Positions 35,857 to 43,632 of a stretch of 64,000 bases of DNA are shown here, piece by piece. A program made the position numbers and the translations under genes. Source of the stretch: Hyphococcus aureus (lineage in GTDB: Bacteria > Pseudomonadota > Alphaproteobacteria > Caulobacterales > Parvularculaceae); NCBI RefSeq assembly GCF_042643165.1, contig NZ_JBHRSH010000001.1, forward strand, positions 2,046,001-2,110,000. The letters are read 5' to 3'. The first letter of the stretch is position 1, and each line of letters starts with the position of its first letter. The notes beneath the pieces are model-generated. The model saw nothing but the letters and a program-made list of their open reading frames with translations, ran no database searches and was not told where the DNA came from.

Positions 35857-38598
35857 TCAGAAATCCTCCCAATTGTCAGCGCCATTGGCGGTTTTGCCGC
35901 CGGTGGTCTGATGTGCGGCGATGACTTCTTTTGTCGTCGCTTTGGCGCCGTCTTGTGGCTTTTTGGCTTTTGCGTTCTTCGCCTGTTGTTGCGCCTGACC
36001 GGTGACGCTGCTGATAGCCTGATCGGTCCGGAAGGTGGCGACCATGCGCGCAAGCTCCTGAGCTTCCTGCGCCATGGAGTGGCTGGCGGCGGTCGATTCC
36101 TCAACCATGGCGGCGTTCTGCTGTGTGACCTGGTCAAGCTGGTTCACTGCAATGTTGATTTCAGCGATGCCGGTCGACTGTTCTTTCGCCGACGTGGCGA
36201 TGGCTGAAACAAGCTCATTGATGTTCGTCACCGAAGCGACGATTTCGGTGAGCGCCTTGCCGGCCTGACCAACAAGATCGACGCCGTGCTCCACATGCTG
36301 GGAGCTGGTCTTGATCAACACCTTGATCTCTTTCGCGGCAGTGGATGAACGCTGGGCGAGGGCGCCGACTTCTTTGGCGACAACCGCAAAGCCGAGTCCG
36401 GCGTCGCCGGCGCGGGCAGCCTCGACACCGGCGTTCAGGGCAAGAAGATTTGTCTGGAACGAAATGTCGTCGATGACGCTGATGATCTGCGAGATCTGTT
36501 CCGACGATTTTTCAATCTCAGACATAGCGGTCACCGCCTGGCGCACCACTTCTCCGCTGTCCTCAGCGTTGCGTTTGGCTTCACTGACGACGCCGTTGGC
36601 GCGATCGGCGCCTTCAGCTGCGGCCTTCACGCCTACCGTCAGTTGTTCCAGCGATGCAGCCGTTTGTTCCAGCGTTGCAGCTTGACCTTCAGTCCTGCGC
36701 GAAAGGTCGTCAGACGCTTGTGTAATCTCACCTGCGCCGGTCTTGATGCCATCGGCGCAAATCACAACCCCGCGCATGGCCTCGCAGAGTTTTGAGATCG
36801 CACTGTTGAAGTCGAGCCGAAGCTGGTCGAACCCTTCAGGGAAAGCCTTTTCGATCTCGATCGCCAGATCGCCTTCTGAAAGACTTTCAAGAGCGGAGGC
36901 GAGTGCGCGAACGACTTCGCTTTGTTCTTCACGCTGTTTCGCCATTTGCTTTTCGTTGAGGTCACGCTGTCTTTCGGCTTCCGCCATTTTGGTGATGGCC
37001 GTGTTGATGTCAGCTCTTACCTGTTCGAATTCTTCAGGGAAGGCCTCCTCGATGGTGCGGCTGTAGTCTTCGTCAGAAAGGCGACGCAAAGCCGAACCGA
37101 CCTGGCTTATGACCGTGCGGATTTCTTCGGCTTTTTGAGCGCGTTCTTCTTCATTGCGACGGCGCTCAAGCTCGACATGTGTAACGTCTGACGCATATTT
37201 GATAACTTTGTAAGGCTTGCCGTCGAGGTCAAAGAGCGGATTATAGGACGCCTGGATCCAGACTTCCTTGCCGTCTTTGGAAACGCGCTCAAATTTGCCT
37301 TCAATGAACTCGCCATTGCGCAACCGTTCCCAGTGATGGTGATATTCGCTGGACTTGGCGAAGTCTTCGCGGGCGAACATGCGGTGATGCTTGCCGACGA
37401 TTTCCTCGCGTGTGTAACCCATGACCGAGAGGAAGGCGTCATTTGCAGTGATGATGGTGCCGTCTAGTTCGAACTCGATCACCGCTTGCGACCGGCCGAT
37501 TGCGCTAATCTTGGCGCTGTTCTCGTTCGTGGTGATTTCAGTCTGTGTTATGTCGGTGGCGAATTTCACGACCTTGAAGGGTTTGCCATTGCCGTCGAGG
37601 ATCGGATTATAAGCGGCTTGAATCCAGATATCCTCACCGGCTTTGGTGACGCGCTTGTATTTTCCGGTGTCAAACTCGCCATTGCCGAGTTTCTCCCAGA
37701 ACGCCTTATAGGCGGGCGAACTGGCTTCCTTGCGATCAACAAAAATGGAATGATGGCGGCCGATGATTTCGTTCAGGGAATAGCCTGTAACATCGAGAAA
37801 ATTTTTGTTGGCGTGCAGGATTTTTCCTTCAAGCGTGAACTCGATAACCGCCTGCGAACGGTCGAGCGCATTCAGGATGCCGTCATTGGTGCGGATGGTC
37901 GTGACATCGTTCCATTGCAGGACGTTGCCGACATATTCACCGTCGCGGTCTTTAACCGCCCGGACATCCAGTTCGAATTTAAGGTCGCCGACAGAAATGT
38001 CCGTCTTGTAGGGAAGGCGTGTAGGGTCAGACAGCATCTGACGCTGGTGTTCCGGTTTTTTATGGAACATGTCGATGCAGGAGCCTATAATCTTGTCCGG
38101 ATCGAAATTGGGCCAGATATCCCGGAAGGTGTGGATATTGTCCGCCAGCAATTTCTTGGTGGCGTCATTGATAAAGATCACTTTAAAATCGCGATCGATC
38201 ACCATCATGGCGTTTGTTGAGCCCTCAAAGGCCGAGCTCTTGAATCTGGCGGACCAGGCCTCATTGCGGCGCCGTTCAATATCCGCTTTCAGGCTCGCGT
38301 TAAGCTCGGTGACAGCTTTTCCGACTTCGCCGATTTCGTCGCCGCGCGCGTTGTTGTCTTCCGCGTTGACGTCGGTGAATTCAAGCGCGGTGAGGCGCGA
38401 GAGGGCGTTCTTGATCGTCTGAAGGGGGTCGGTGACGCTTCTAACGAGGAAGAAACTTGCTGCGCCGGCGAGCAGTACGCCGATCAAGGCGGCGGCGGGC
38501 AGGCCAAGATAATATGTCATGACGGCGGTCGCCGGCACGATTGGCAAGATGAGGGCGGGTGTTTTGACAGAGAGTTTTATGTTGTCGACATATTTCAT
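35857..38598 (-). CDS. PAS-rich methyl-accepting chemotaxis protein with CheR-binding tail
   Basis: 913 aa. Two adjacent TM helices (about 14-50) are joined by a very short loop, so there is no periplasmic sensor. A HAMP-like region and three PAS domains follow (about 120-235, 243-355, 368-475); the last two are near repeats (SQAVIEF...GYSLNEIIG / GYTREEIVG). Two HAMP-like repeats (AFPEEF, AFPEGF) lead to the signalling helix hairpin with its tip in VIDDISFQTNLLALNAGVEAARAG. The C-terminus NWEDF matches the xWxxF pentapeptide that binds CheR/CheB. Likely an Aer-like intracellular energy or redox receptor (inference). Confidence 0.92.
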   Translation of the reverse strand: MKYVDNIKLSVKTPALILPIVPATAVMTYYLGLPAAALIGVLLAGAASFFLVRSVTDPLQTIKNALSRLTALEFTDVNAEDNNARGDEIGEVGKAVTELNASLKADIERRRNEAWSARFKSSAFEGSTNAMMVIDRDFKVIFINDATKKLLADNIHTFRDIWPNFDPDKIIGSCIDMFHKKPEHQRQMLSDPTRLPYKTDISVGDLKFELDVRAVKDRDGEYVGNVLQWNDVTTIRTNDGILNALDRSQAVIEFTLEGKILHANKNFLDVTGYSLNEIIGRHHSIFVDRKEASSPAYKAFWEKLGNGEFDTGKYKRVTKAGEDIWIQAAYNPILDGNGKPFKVVKFATDITQTEITTNENSAKISAIGRSQAVIEFELDGTIITANDAFLSVMGYTREEIVGKHHRMFAREDFAKSSEYHHHWERLRNGEFIEGKFERVSKDGKEVWIQASYNPLFDLDGKPYKVIKYASDVTHVELERRRNEEERAQKAEEIRTVISQVGSALRRLSDEDYSRTIEEAFPEEFEQVRADINTAITKMAEAERQRDLNEKQMAKQREEQSEVVRALASALESLSEGDLAIEIEKAFPEGFDQLRLDFNSAISKLCEAMRGVVICADGIKTGAGEITQASDDLSRRTEGQAATLEQTAASLEQLTVGVKAAAEGADRANGVVSEAKRNAEDSGEVVRQAVTAMSEIEKSSEQISQIISVIDDISFQTNLLALNAGVEAARAGDAGLGFAVVAKEVGALAQRSSTAAKEIKVLIKTSSQHVEHGVDLVGQAGKALTEIVASVTNINELVSAIATSAKEQSTGIAEINIAVNQLDQVTQQNAAMVEESTAASHSMAQEAQELARMVATFRTDQAISSVTGQAQQQAKNAKAKKPQDGAKATTKEVIAAHQTTGGKTANGADNWEDF

Positions 38599-39094
38599 GG
38601 GGCCGGCTCCGACATTTTTCTATGTTCTTGTTCAAATGTGCTTACGGGCGGCGGTCACAGCATGCGACGGACCGCGCCGGCTTCTTCCGGCGCTGGCGAT
38701 CGCCACATACGAAATGACAAATCTCTGTCAGAACGCGTTGGGGTCACACCACCCGCAACGTCGAAAGAAACTCACTGAGAACGAGCCTCATATTCTCCCG
38801 GCGCAAGATCACTATCGCGGTCGGACATGAAAACATGGTAAAGACAATCCGTATGCGGTGTTTTATTTTTTGAAATCAATTTCATTTTTGGTGCGCGCGC
38901 GAGACGTTCCAAAAAACATAGCTTGAGAACGTATTTCGAAATTTTCACCGCGGAAATTGGAATTGATTCCGAAAAATCGGATTTGAGGAAGCAATGATCA
39001 CGGGAAGCTATAGTGAAAGGGCATATGCGCGTTATTGCGCTGCGCTCATGTTGCGTTATTGCTGGCGAGTGCAAACCAGTTTGCTGCGAGATAA
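38599..39094. other. Intergenic stretch between chemoreceptor and island 2
   Basis: About 495 bp with no credible gene. It presumably contains the chemoreceptor promoter and the sequence originally downstream of tRNA-Ala. A 100-codon open frame on the minus strand (38772-39074) has an unlikely composition and no ribosome site, so it is not called. Confidence 0.4.
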
Positions 39095-39112
39095 ATTATG
39101 GTGGAGCTGAGG
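39095..39112. repeat. attL of island 2 (18-bp copy of the tRNA-Ala end)
   Basis: ATTATGGTGGAGCTGAGG is identical to 48740-48757, which covers the last 14 bases of tRNA-Ala (including CCA) plus four bases beyond. After base 39112 the similarity fades (TCCTCCGAACC against GGAATCGAACC), as expected outside a core. It marks the left border of the element. Confidence 0.88.
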
Positions 39113-39136
39113 TCCTCCGAACCTGTGTCTCACGCC

Positions 39137-39208
39137 GTCCCATGCGATCCCAAAAACATCAACATATCAATAGACTATTGCTATAAAGCGTTCCATACTG
39201 TCCCATGC
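39137..39208. repeat. Possible integrase arm sites, two GTCCCATGC copies
   Basis: GTCCCATGC occurs at 39137-39145 and 39200-39208, between attL and the integrase start codon, where arm-type sites would lie. A related GTCCCATAC is near 40980. Only two copies, so this may be chance. Confidence 0.3.
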
Positions 39209-39282
39209 CTTTTCACCGAATTTCATGCATAAAAGGGGGTGGAAAGGGGGATTAGATAGTTGGGTTTCCACCTGAGGCGGCA

Positions 39283-40458
39283 GTGTCGAACGTCAAATAC
39301 AACCAATTGAGCGCTAGACGGGTTGCCTCATTGTCGGCGCCCGGAAAGTATGCGGATGGCAACTGTCTGAACCTTGTCATTGATGAGAGAGGAAACAAAC
39401 GCTGGGTTGTAATCGTTGCCTATCTCGGCAAGCGACGCGAAATCGGCGCCGGTTCGGCCCGGGAAGTCTCTTTAGCCGAGGCGCGTGCACGCCGTGACGA
39501 AATTAAGCGCCACATCAGGAATGGTGTCGATCCGCTTGCAGAAAAGCAGCGCGCGCGCGCGGTTCCAACCTTTGAAGCCTTTTCCCGCGATCTTTACGAT
39601 GAGATTAAGCATGAGTGGCGAAATGAGAAACATGCAACAGCTTGGTTGCGAACCTTGGAGCTATACGCATTCCCGCATTTTGGTTCCTTGATGATTGACG
39701 CGGTTGACGGGCCGACCGTCACTGGCGCTTTGAAAAAAATTTGGAAAGATAAGCCTGAAACAGCGCGCCGGGTGAAGCAACGTGTGGGGCGTGTTCTAAG
39801 TGCAGCCATAGCTGAGAACCTCAGGCCGGGGCCGAATCCGGTAGACGACATTGCAGCTGCGCTCAGCAAGAAGCGGGCCCCAGCGGTTCACTTGAGGAGC
39901 ATGCCCTATGCGGACGTTCCGGCTTTTTATGCTCGGTTGCGTAAGTCTGAAATGGCGCTCACGTCGAAGGCAGCTTTCCGGTTGTTGATATTGACCGCAG
40001 CGCGAACCGGCGAAATTCGCTTCGCCAGTTGGTCGGAAATCGACCTGCGAAAGAAGCTGTGGACCATTCCGTCTCAACGAATGAAAGCGGGCGAAACGCA
40101 TGTGGTCCCGTTATGTGCCGCAGCAATCTCAATTCTTAAGGAAGTGAGAAGTCATTCAGGCCGAGGCGATCTCGTATTTCCGGCAAACGCGGACGGCGGT
40201 CCGTATTCTGACGCCGTATTCGCAGCGGCGCTAAAAAGGATGGGAGAGCCTTTTACTGCGCATGGTTTTCGAAGCTCATTCAGGACATGGGCCGAGGAAC
40301 AGACAGCTTATCCTCATGCAGCGATGGAAGCCGCCCTCGCGCATAAAATTCCCGACCGTGTTGAGGCCGCATATCGGCGCACAACCCTTCTGGAGAAAAG
40401 ACGGGAATTGATGGCCGATTGGGAGGCTTTTGTGACGAGGTTAAGCAATGGCAATTAA
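39283..40458 (+). CDS. P4-type tyrosine integrase of island 2
   Basis: 391 aa. The N-terminal arm-binding domain (YADGNCLNLVIDERGNKRWV, REIGAGSAREVSLAEAR), core-binding helices, and a complete catalytic set: Arg in TAARTGEIRFASW, HGFRSS (HxxR), His in ALAHKI and Tyr in AAYRRTT. GTG start after GAGGCGG. It lies 170 bp from attL and reads into the element, overlapping the following small gene by 11 bp. Confidence 0.92.
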   Translation: MSNVKYNQLSARRVASLSAPGKYADGNCLNLVIDERGNKRWVVIVAYLGKRREIGAGSAREVSLAEARARRDEIKRHIRNGVDPLAEKQRARAVPTFEAFSRDLYDEIKHEWRNEKHATAWLRTLELYAFPHFGSLMIDAVDGPTVTGALKKIWKDKPETARRVKQRVGRVLSAAIAENLRPGPNPVDDIAAALSKKRAPAVHLRSMPYADVPAFYARLRKSEMALTSKAAFRLLILTAARTGEIRFASWSEIDLRKKLWTIPSQRMKAGETHVVPLCAAAISILKEVRSHSGRGDLVFPANADGGPYSDAVFAAALKRMGEPFTAHGFRSSFRTWAEEQTAYPHAAMEAALAHKIPDRVEAAYRRTTLLEKRRELMADWEAFVTRLSNGN

Positions 40459-40924
40459 ACTTACCCCGCCACGCACTGCTCTAGATCGGTGGCTTAAAGA
40501 TGGAACCAGAAATTTTATTGATTGGCTGAGTGCGCCCGACACCGAATTGTCACATCAAGATCGAAAACAGCTTGGCACCATTATTCGAGAAATTCTGAAC
40601 GCAAAAAATACAAAAAATCCCGATAGAAGCGCAATTCCAGCGCGAGTAAGACGCGGAGCCGTCTCCGTTTCAAAGCTTCTACAGATAGAAAACCAATATA
40701 ATATCGTTAAGAGCGCCAGCTTACAGGTGAGAAAAGCGATTGAGACAGACCCACAGCTGCGGGCTCAGGTTGAAAAGGAACTTGGCCGACCGATCAGCGC
40801 TGACTTCAAATTTATGACGAAGCGCGAATGGTACGATTTGCACTCAGCAAAGTACGGCTACGCAAACGGCGCTTCCCTGAAAGAGGCAATCCAGCGGGCA
40901 AAAAGGAAAAGAAGAGACAAATAA
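40448..40924 (+). CDS. Unknown protein translationally coupled to the integrase
   Basis: A 158-aa basic protein of no recognised family, starting MAIKLTPPRTALDRWL and ending in a Lys/Arg-rich tail (AKRKRRDK) that suggests nucleic-acid contact. The start lies within the end of the integrase gene, so expression is coupled. It might be a directionality or regulatory factor, but no HTH is evident. Confidence 0.65.
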   Translation: MAIKLTPPRTALDRWLKDGTRNFIDWLSAPDTELSHQDRKQLGTIIREILNAKNTKNPDRSAIPARVRRGAVSVSKLLQIENQYNIVKSASLQVRKAIETDPQLRAQVEKELGRPISADFKFMTKREWYDLHSAKYGYANGASLKEAIQRAKRKRRDK

Positions 40925-40925
40925 C

Positions 40926-40955
40926 CGGTAGGAACTAGTCGGTAGATTCCTACCG
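40926..40955. promoter_or_regulatory. Inverted repeat upstream of alpA (island 2), possible operator
   Basis: CGGTAGGAA (40926-40934) and TTCCTACCG (40947-40955) are exact inverted copies. A third CGGTAG half-site (40940-40945) lies in the 12-nt centre. It sits about 70 bp before the alpA start, as a regulator-binding site would. No T-run follows, so it is not a simple terminator. Confidence 0.45.
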
Positions 40956-41025
40956 CCACCGGTGCATAATTCTAAGGCCGTCCCATACAGCCGCATTCAA
41001 TCGCGGCGCATTCAAAGGAACGGCA

Positions 41026-41232
41026 ATGAACTCTCCAACCTCGCTCCCCCCCGAAGGCCTTTCACGCATCGATCGTGTACTGGAGATAATCCCGACCTCC
41101 CGCACAAGTTGGTATCGTGGCATCAAAGAGGGCCGGTATCCCGCGCCGGTTAAAATCGGTCCGAATCAAGCAGCGTGGCGCAATTCTGACATCATCGAAT
41201 TAGCGCAGCGGCTTTCATCGAGTGCCGCGTAA
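41026..41232 (+). CDS. AlpA-family DNA-binding regulator (island 2)
   Basis: 68 aa with the AlpA HTH: SRTSWYRGIKEGRYPAPVKI and the wing AAWRNSDIIEL. Same family and layout as the island 1 protein (SKSTWWAGVKDGRFPKP), although the sequences have diverged. Such proteins switch on excision or replication genes of P4-like satellites. A strong terminator follows 6 bp after the stop. Confidence 0.85.
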   Translation: MNSPTSLPPEGLSRIDRVLEIIPTSRTSWYRGIKEGRYPAPVKIGPNQAAWRNSDIIELAQRLSSSAA

Positions 41233-41238
41233 CGAAAA

Positions 41239-41268
41239 CGCCGCCCCATGCCGAGGGCGGCGCTTTTT
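41239..41268 (+). terminator. Rho-independent terminator after alpA
   Basis: CGCCGCCC (41239-41246), loop CATGCCGA, GGGCGGCG (41255-41262), then C and TTTTT. A perfect 8-bp GC stem with a U-run, ending the alpA transcript before the next gene. Confidence 0.85.
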
Positions 41269-41311
41269 GTTTCAAGCCTCAAGATCAATCGCCAAACCAA
41301 TCAGAGAACAA

Positions 41312-41611
41312 ATGACTTATAGCTACAGCCGCGCCCCGGCGCAAGATTCAGAACAAGCCGCCCGTGCAATCCGTTTGCTTGACGATTGGCGCCAGCATTC
41401 CCGGCCCGGCGATTGGGCGCGCGCTATGTGGCTTCCCGAGCCTCAAGCGACCGCCTTTTACGGCGCCGCCCTCCCACAATTCGTTTGCGATCTTTTTCCC
41501 GCGTTGCTCGACGGAGGCGATCTTGGCTTAGTCAACGTCGCCGGATCAGCTTTCTGTGTAATGCCTCAAATTATGTTTGAGACCATTCTTCTCAACGGCG
41601 GCGCAGCATGA
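41312..41611 (+). CDS. Unknown small protein ahead of the replication ATPase
   Basis: 99 aa, starting MTYSYSRAPAQDSEQAARA. No family recognised. Its stop overlaps the next start as ATGA (41608-41611), so it is translated with the ATPase and may act in the same process. The start at 41312 (CAGAGAACAA upstream) is preferred over the open frame from 41222. Confidence 0.6.
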   Translation: MTYSYSRAPAQDSEQAARAIRLLDDWRQHSRPGDWARAMWLPEPQATAFYGAALPQFVCDLFPALLDGGDLGLVNVAGSAFCVMPQIMFETILLNGGAA

Positions 41612-43113
41612 GTGAGAAGGATAAGAAGTCAAAAAAGGCCGCGGACCGTTTGGTTGAGATCGCCAGCGATTGCGGTTTGTTTCATGCGCCAGATGGAACG
41701 CCGTTCGCCTCCTTGGACATCAACGGACATCGTGAAAACTGGCCCGTTCGCAGTAAGGGTTTTAAGCAATGGCTGGCGCGTGAATACTATACACGAGACG
41801 GCACTGCCGCTGCATCGGACGCCGTGCAGACGGCCCTGACCATCATCGAAGGCAAGGCCCGCTTCGACGGCGCCCAAGCGCTCCCGTATATCCGGGCGGG
41901 CGGCGACGCGCGGCGAATTTATATTGACCTTTGCGACCGTGATTGGCGGGCCGTTGAAATCGACGCCGAAGGATGGCGCATCATCGAAGGATCGCCGGTA
42001 AAGTTTCGGCGCGCAGCGGGCATGAAGGCGCTTCCCGCGCCCGTGCGTGGGCTTGGCGGGCTCGAACGCCTGCAACCGTTCCTCAATCTCGAAAACCCTG
42101 ATGACTTTGTTCTCATAAAAGCGTGGCTTGTCCAGGCCGTGCGCCCTGACGGGCCGTTTCCGATCCTTGCTTTCGTCGGTGAACAGGGCGCGGCGAAAAG
42201 TACGGCGTCGAAGGTCATGAAGTCGATCATCGATCCAAATGCCGCCGCGTTGCGGACGTTCCCGCGAGATGAGCGGGACCTCTATATCGCTGCATGCAAT
42301 GGGCATGTGCTTGCATTCGACAATGTCAGCCGCGTCTCGCCGTGGCTGTCCGATGCCCTTTGTCGGCTTGCAACCGGCGGCGGCTTTGCGACCCGTCAGC
42401 TGCATACTGATACGGATGAAATCTTATTCGATGCTCAAAGGCCGATCATCTGCAACGGCATCGGGGATTTTTTGGACAGAGCGGACGCAGCGGACAGAGC
42501 TATTCTTATAAAGCTGGCGGCAATCCCTGAAGACCGACGCCGGACGGAACGGGACATCTGGAACGAATTTAACGCGGCGCTTCCTGCCATTCTGGCCGGG
42601 CTTTACGACGCCGTCAGCGAAGGCTTGGCGGCGCTCCCCCACGTTCAGCTTGATCGCGTCCCCCGCATGGCGGACTTTGCCGCATGGGCCGTCGCTTGCG
42701 AAGCGGCGCACTCTGACGAGGGCGCTTTCATGAAGGCTTATGCGGGCAATCGTGACGAGGCTGTTTATGCAATCGCAGACTCGGATGAGGTAGCCTCCGG
42801 CGTCATCGCCCATATGGCGACGTTCCATGAGTGGACCGGTACGGCGACTGAATTGTTTCATACGCTTTGGGAAAGCGCTGATGAAAGCACTCGGCGCGGC
42901 AGCGGATTCCCGAAGTCAGCCAAAGCCCTATCAGAGCGGCTTACGCGCGCGGCCCCCGTTTTGCGGAAAGTTGGAATAGACGTTCATCGCGACAAAGCGA
43001 GCGACCGGGCGCGGACTAGAAAAATCCTTCTCACTAACAACAGAAACAAGGTGGAAAGTGCGTCCGCTCCGTCCGGTGCGTCCTACCCCAGCCTTTCATC
43101 GGAAGAATTCTAG
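41608..43113 (+). CDS. Satellite replication-type P-loop ATPase (helicase/primase-like)
   Basis: 501 aa. An N-terminal region without a recognised primase or zinc site is followed by a RecA/AAA-type NTPase: Walker A VGEQGAAKSTASKV (about 193-200), a Walker-B-like strand VLAFDNVSRV, and ICNGIGDFLDRADAADRAI resembling the sensor/arginine region of SF3-like phage ATPases. Proteins of this plan occur as the replication gene in phage satellites and small prophages. It is coupled to the preceding gene by ATGA. Its 3' end carries part of the iteron-like array (43059-43147), in keeping with an origin beside its initiator. Confidence 0.7.
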   Translation: MSEKDKKSKKAADRLVEIASDCGLFHAPDGTPFASLDINGHRENWPVRSKGFKQWLAREYYTRDGTAAASDAVQTALTIIEGKARFDGAQALPYIRAGGDARRIYIDLCDRDWRAVEIDAEGWRIIEGSPVKFRRAAGMKALPAPVRGLGGLERLQPFLNLENPDDFVLIKAWLVQAVRPDGPFPILAFVGEQGAAKSTASKVMKSIIDPNAAALRTFPRDERDLYIAACNGHVLAFDNVSRVSPWLSDALCRLATGGGFATRQLHTDTDEILFDAQRPIICNGIGDFLDRADAADRAILIKLAAIPEDRRRTERDIWNEFNAALPAILAGLYDAVSEGLAALPHVQLDRVPRMADFAAWAVACEAAHSDEGAFMKAYAGNRDEAVYAIADSDEVASGVIAHMATFHEWTGTATELFHTLWESADESTRRGSGFPKSAKALSERLTRAAPVLRKVGIDVHRDKASDRARTRKILLTNNRNKVESASAPSGASYPSLSSEEF

Positions 43114-43147
43114 CGGTGAGCGGACGCAACCGGACGCACCGGACGCA
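43059..43147. repeat. Iteron-like array of CGGACGCA, candidate replication origin
   Basis: Three copies in inverted orientation lie at 43059-43066 (TGCGTCCG), 43068-43075 (7/8) and 43077-43084 (7/8). Three direct exact copies lie at 43121-43128, 43131-43138 and 43140-43147. Spacing is 9-10 bp within each group, about one helical turn, so a protein would bind on one face. The site spans the end of the ATPase gene and the gap before the HTH gene. A compositional effect in GC-rich DNA cannot be excluded. Confidence 0.45.
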
Positions 43148-43174
43148 GAAATTCATATATTCAGAGGGGTGCAG

Positions 43175-43480
43175 ATGACCGGGCGCCGGGCGTGTCAGTG
43201 CGGGCGGGTTCATTCCTCATGGGAAAGTCTTGTCCCAATAAGCGACAAGGCAGCGATTGAGGCCGATCTAAAGACCTTGCGCGGGATATGCCGGGATCGT
43301 CGCATCACATTGGCGCCGGTCGATCTTGTTCCAAAGAAAATCGCGGCGGAATTTCTGGCGCGTTCGCCTCGCACGCTTGAAGCATGGATTAACGAGGGAA
43401 AGCTGCATCCTGAAATAATCTGCGGACTCCACCTGTTTTCCCTCGTTGAAATCGCAACCCTTAGAAATTCACAAAAATAA
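43175..43480 (+). CDS. Small HTH/zinc-type DNA-binding protein
   Basis: 101 aa. The start at 43175 (MTGRRACQCGRVH) follows AGAGGGG; the longer frame from 43058 overlaps the ATPase and is rejected. A CxC near the N-terminus is followed by an HTH of excisionase type (KKIAAEFLARSPRTLEAWINEGKL). It lies next to the iteron-like array and upstream of the capsid gene, so origin or late-gene control is possible (inference). Confidence 0.65.
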   Translation: MTGRRACQCGRVHSSWESLVPISDKAAIEADLKTLRGICRDRRITLAPVDLVPKKIAAEFLARSPRTLEAWINEGKLHPEIICGLHLFSLVEIATLRNSQK

Positions 43481-43482
43481 CT

Positions 43483-43518
43483 CCCGCAAACCTACGTGAA
43501 GCCCCGCAAACCTACGTG
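43483..43518 (+). repeat. Tandem 16-bp repeat upstream of the capsid gene
   Basis: CCCGCAAACCTACGTG occurs at 43483-43498 and again at 43503-43518, a 20-bp period (two helical turns). It lies in the 150-bp gap between the HTH and capsid genes. Could be an operator, an origin element or part of a packaging site. Confidence 0.5.
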
Positions 43519-43572
43519 GATTGCACTGCCGCACCGGGCGATTCTGCAAACGGTTTCTCATTGCAGACCGGC

Positions 43573-43611
43573 CCCGGCGGCGGGATTTTCTGACGCACCC
43601 CCGCCGCCGGG
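43573..43611. other. 12-bp GC-rich hairpin ahead of the capsid gene
   Basis: CCCGGCGGCGGG (43573-43584) pairs perfectly with CCCGCCGCCGGG (43600-43611) across a 15-nt loop. No T-run follows on either strand, which argues against an intrinsic terminator. It lies 22 bp before the capsid start and may insulate the gene or form part of a packaging signal. Confidence 0.45.
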
Positions 43612-43632
43612 CTCTTAAAAAGGGTTAATAAG

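Noticed and set aside
38772..39074. 100-codon minus-strand frame between chemoreceptor and island 2
   Set aside because: No ribosome site, no domain and mixed composition; probably chance in A+T-rich intergenic DNA.
43483..43518. Tandem repeat considered as a CRISPR fragment
   Set aside because: Only two 16-bp units with a 4-bp gap, too short for spacers, and no cas genes.
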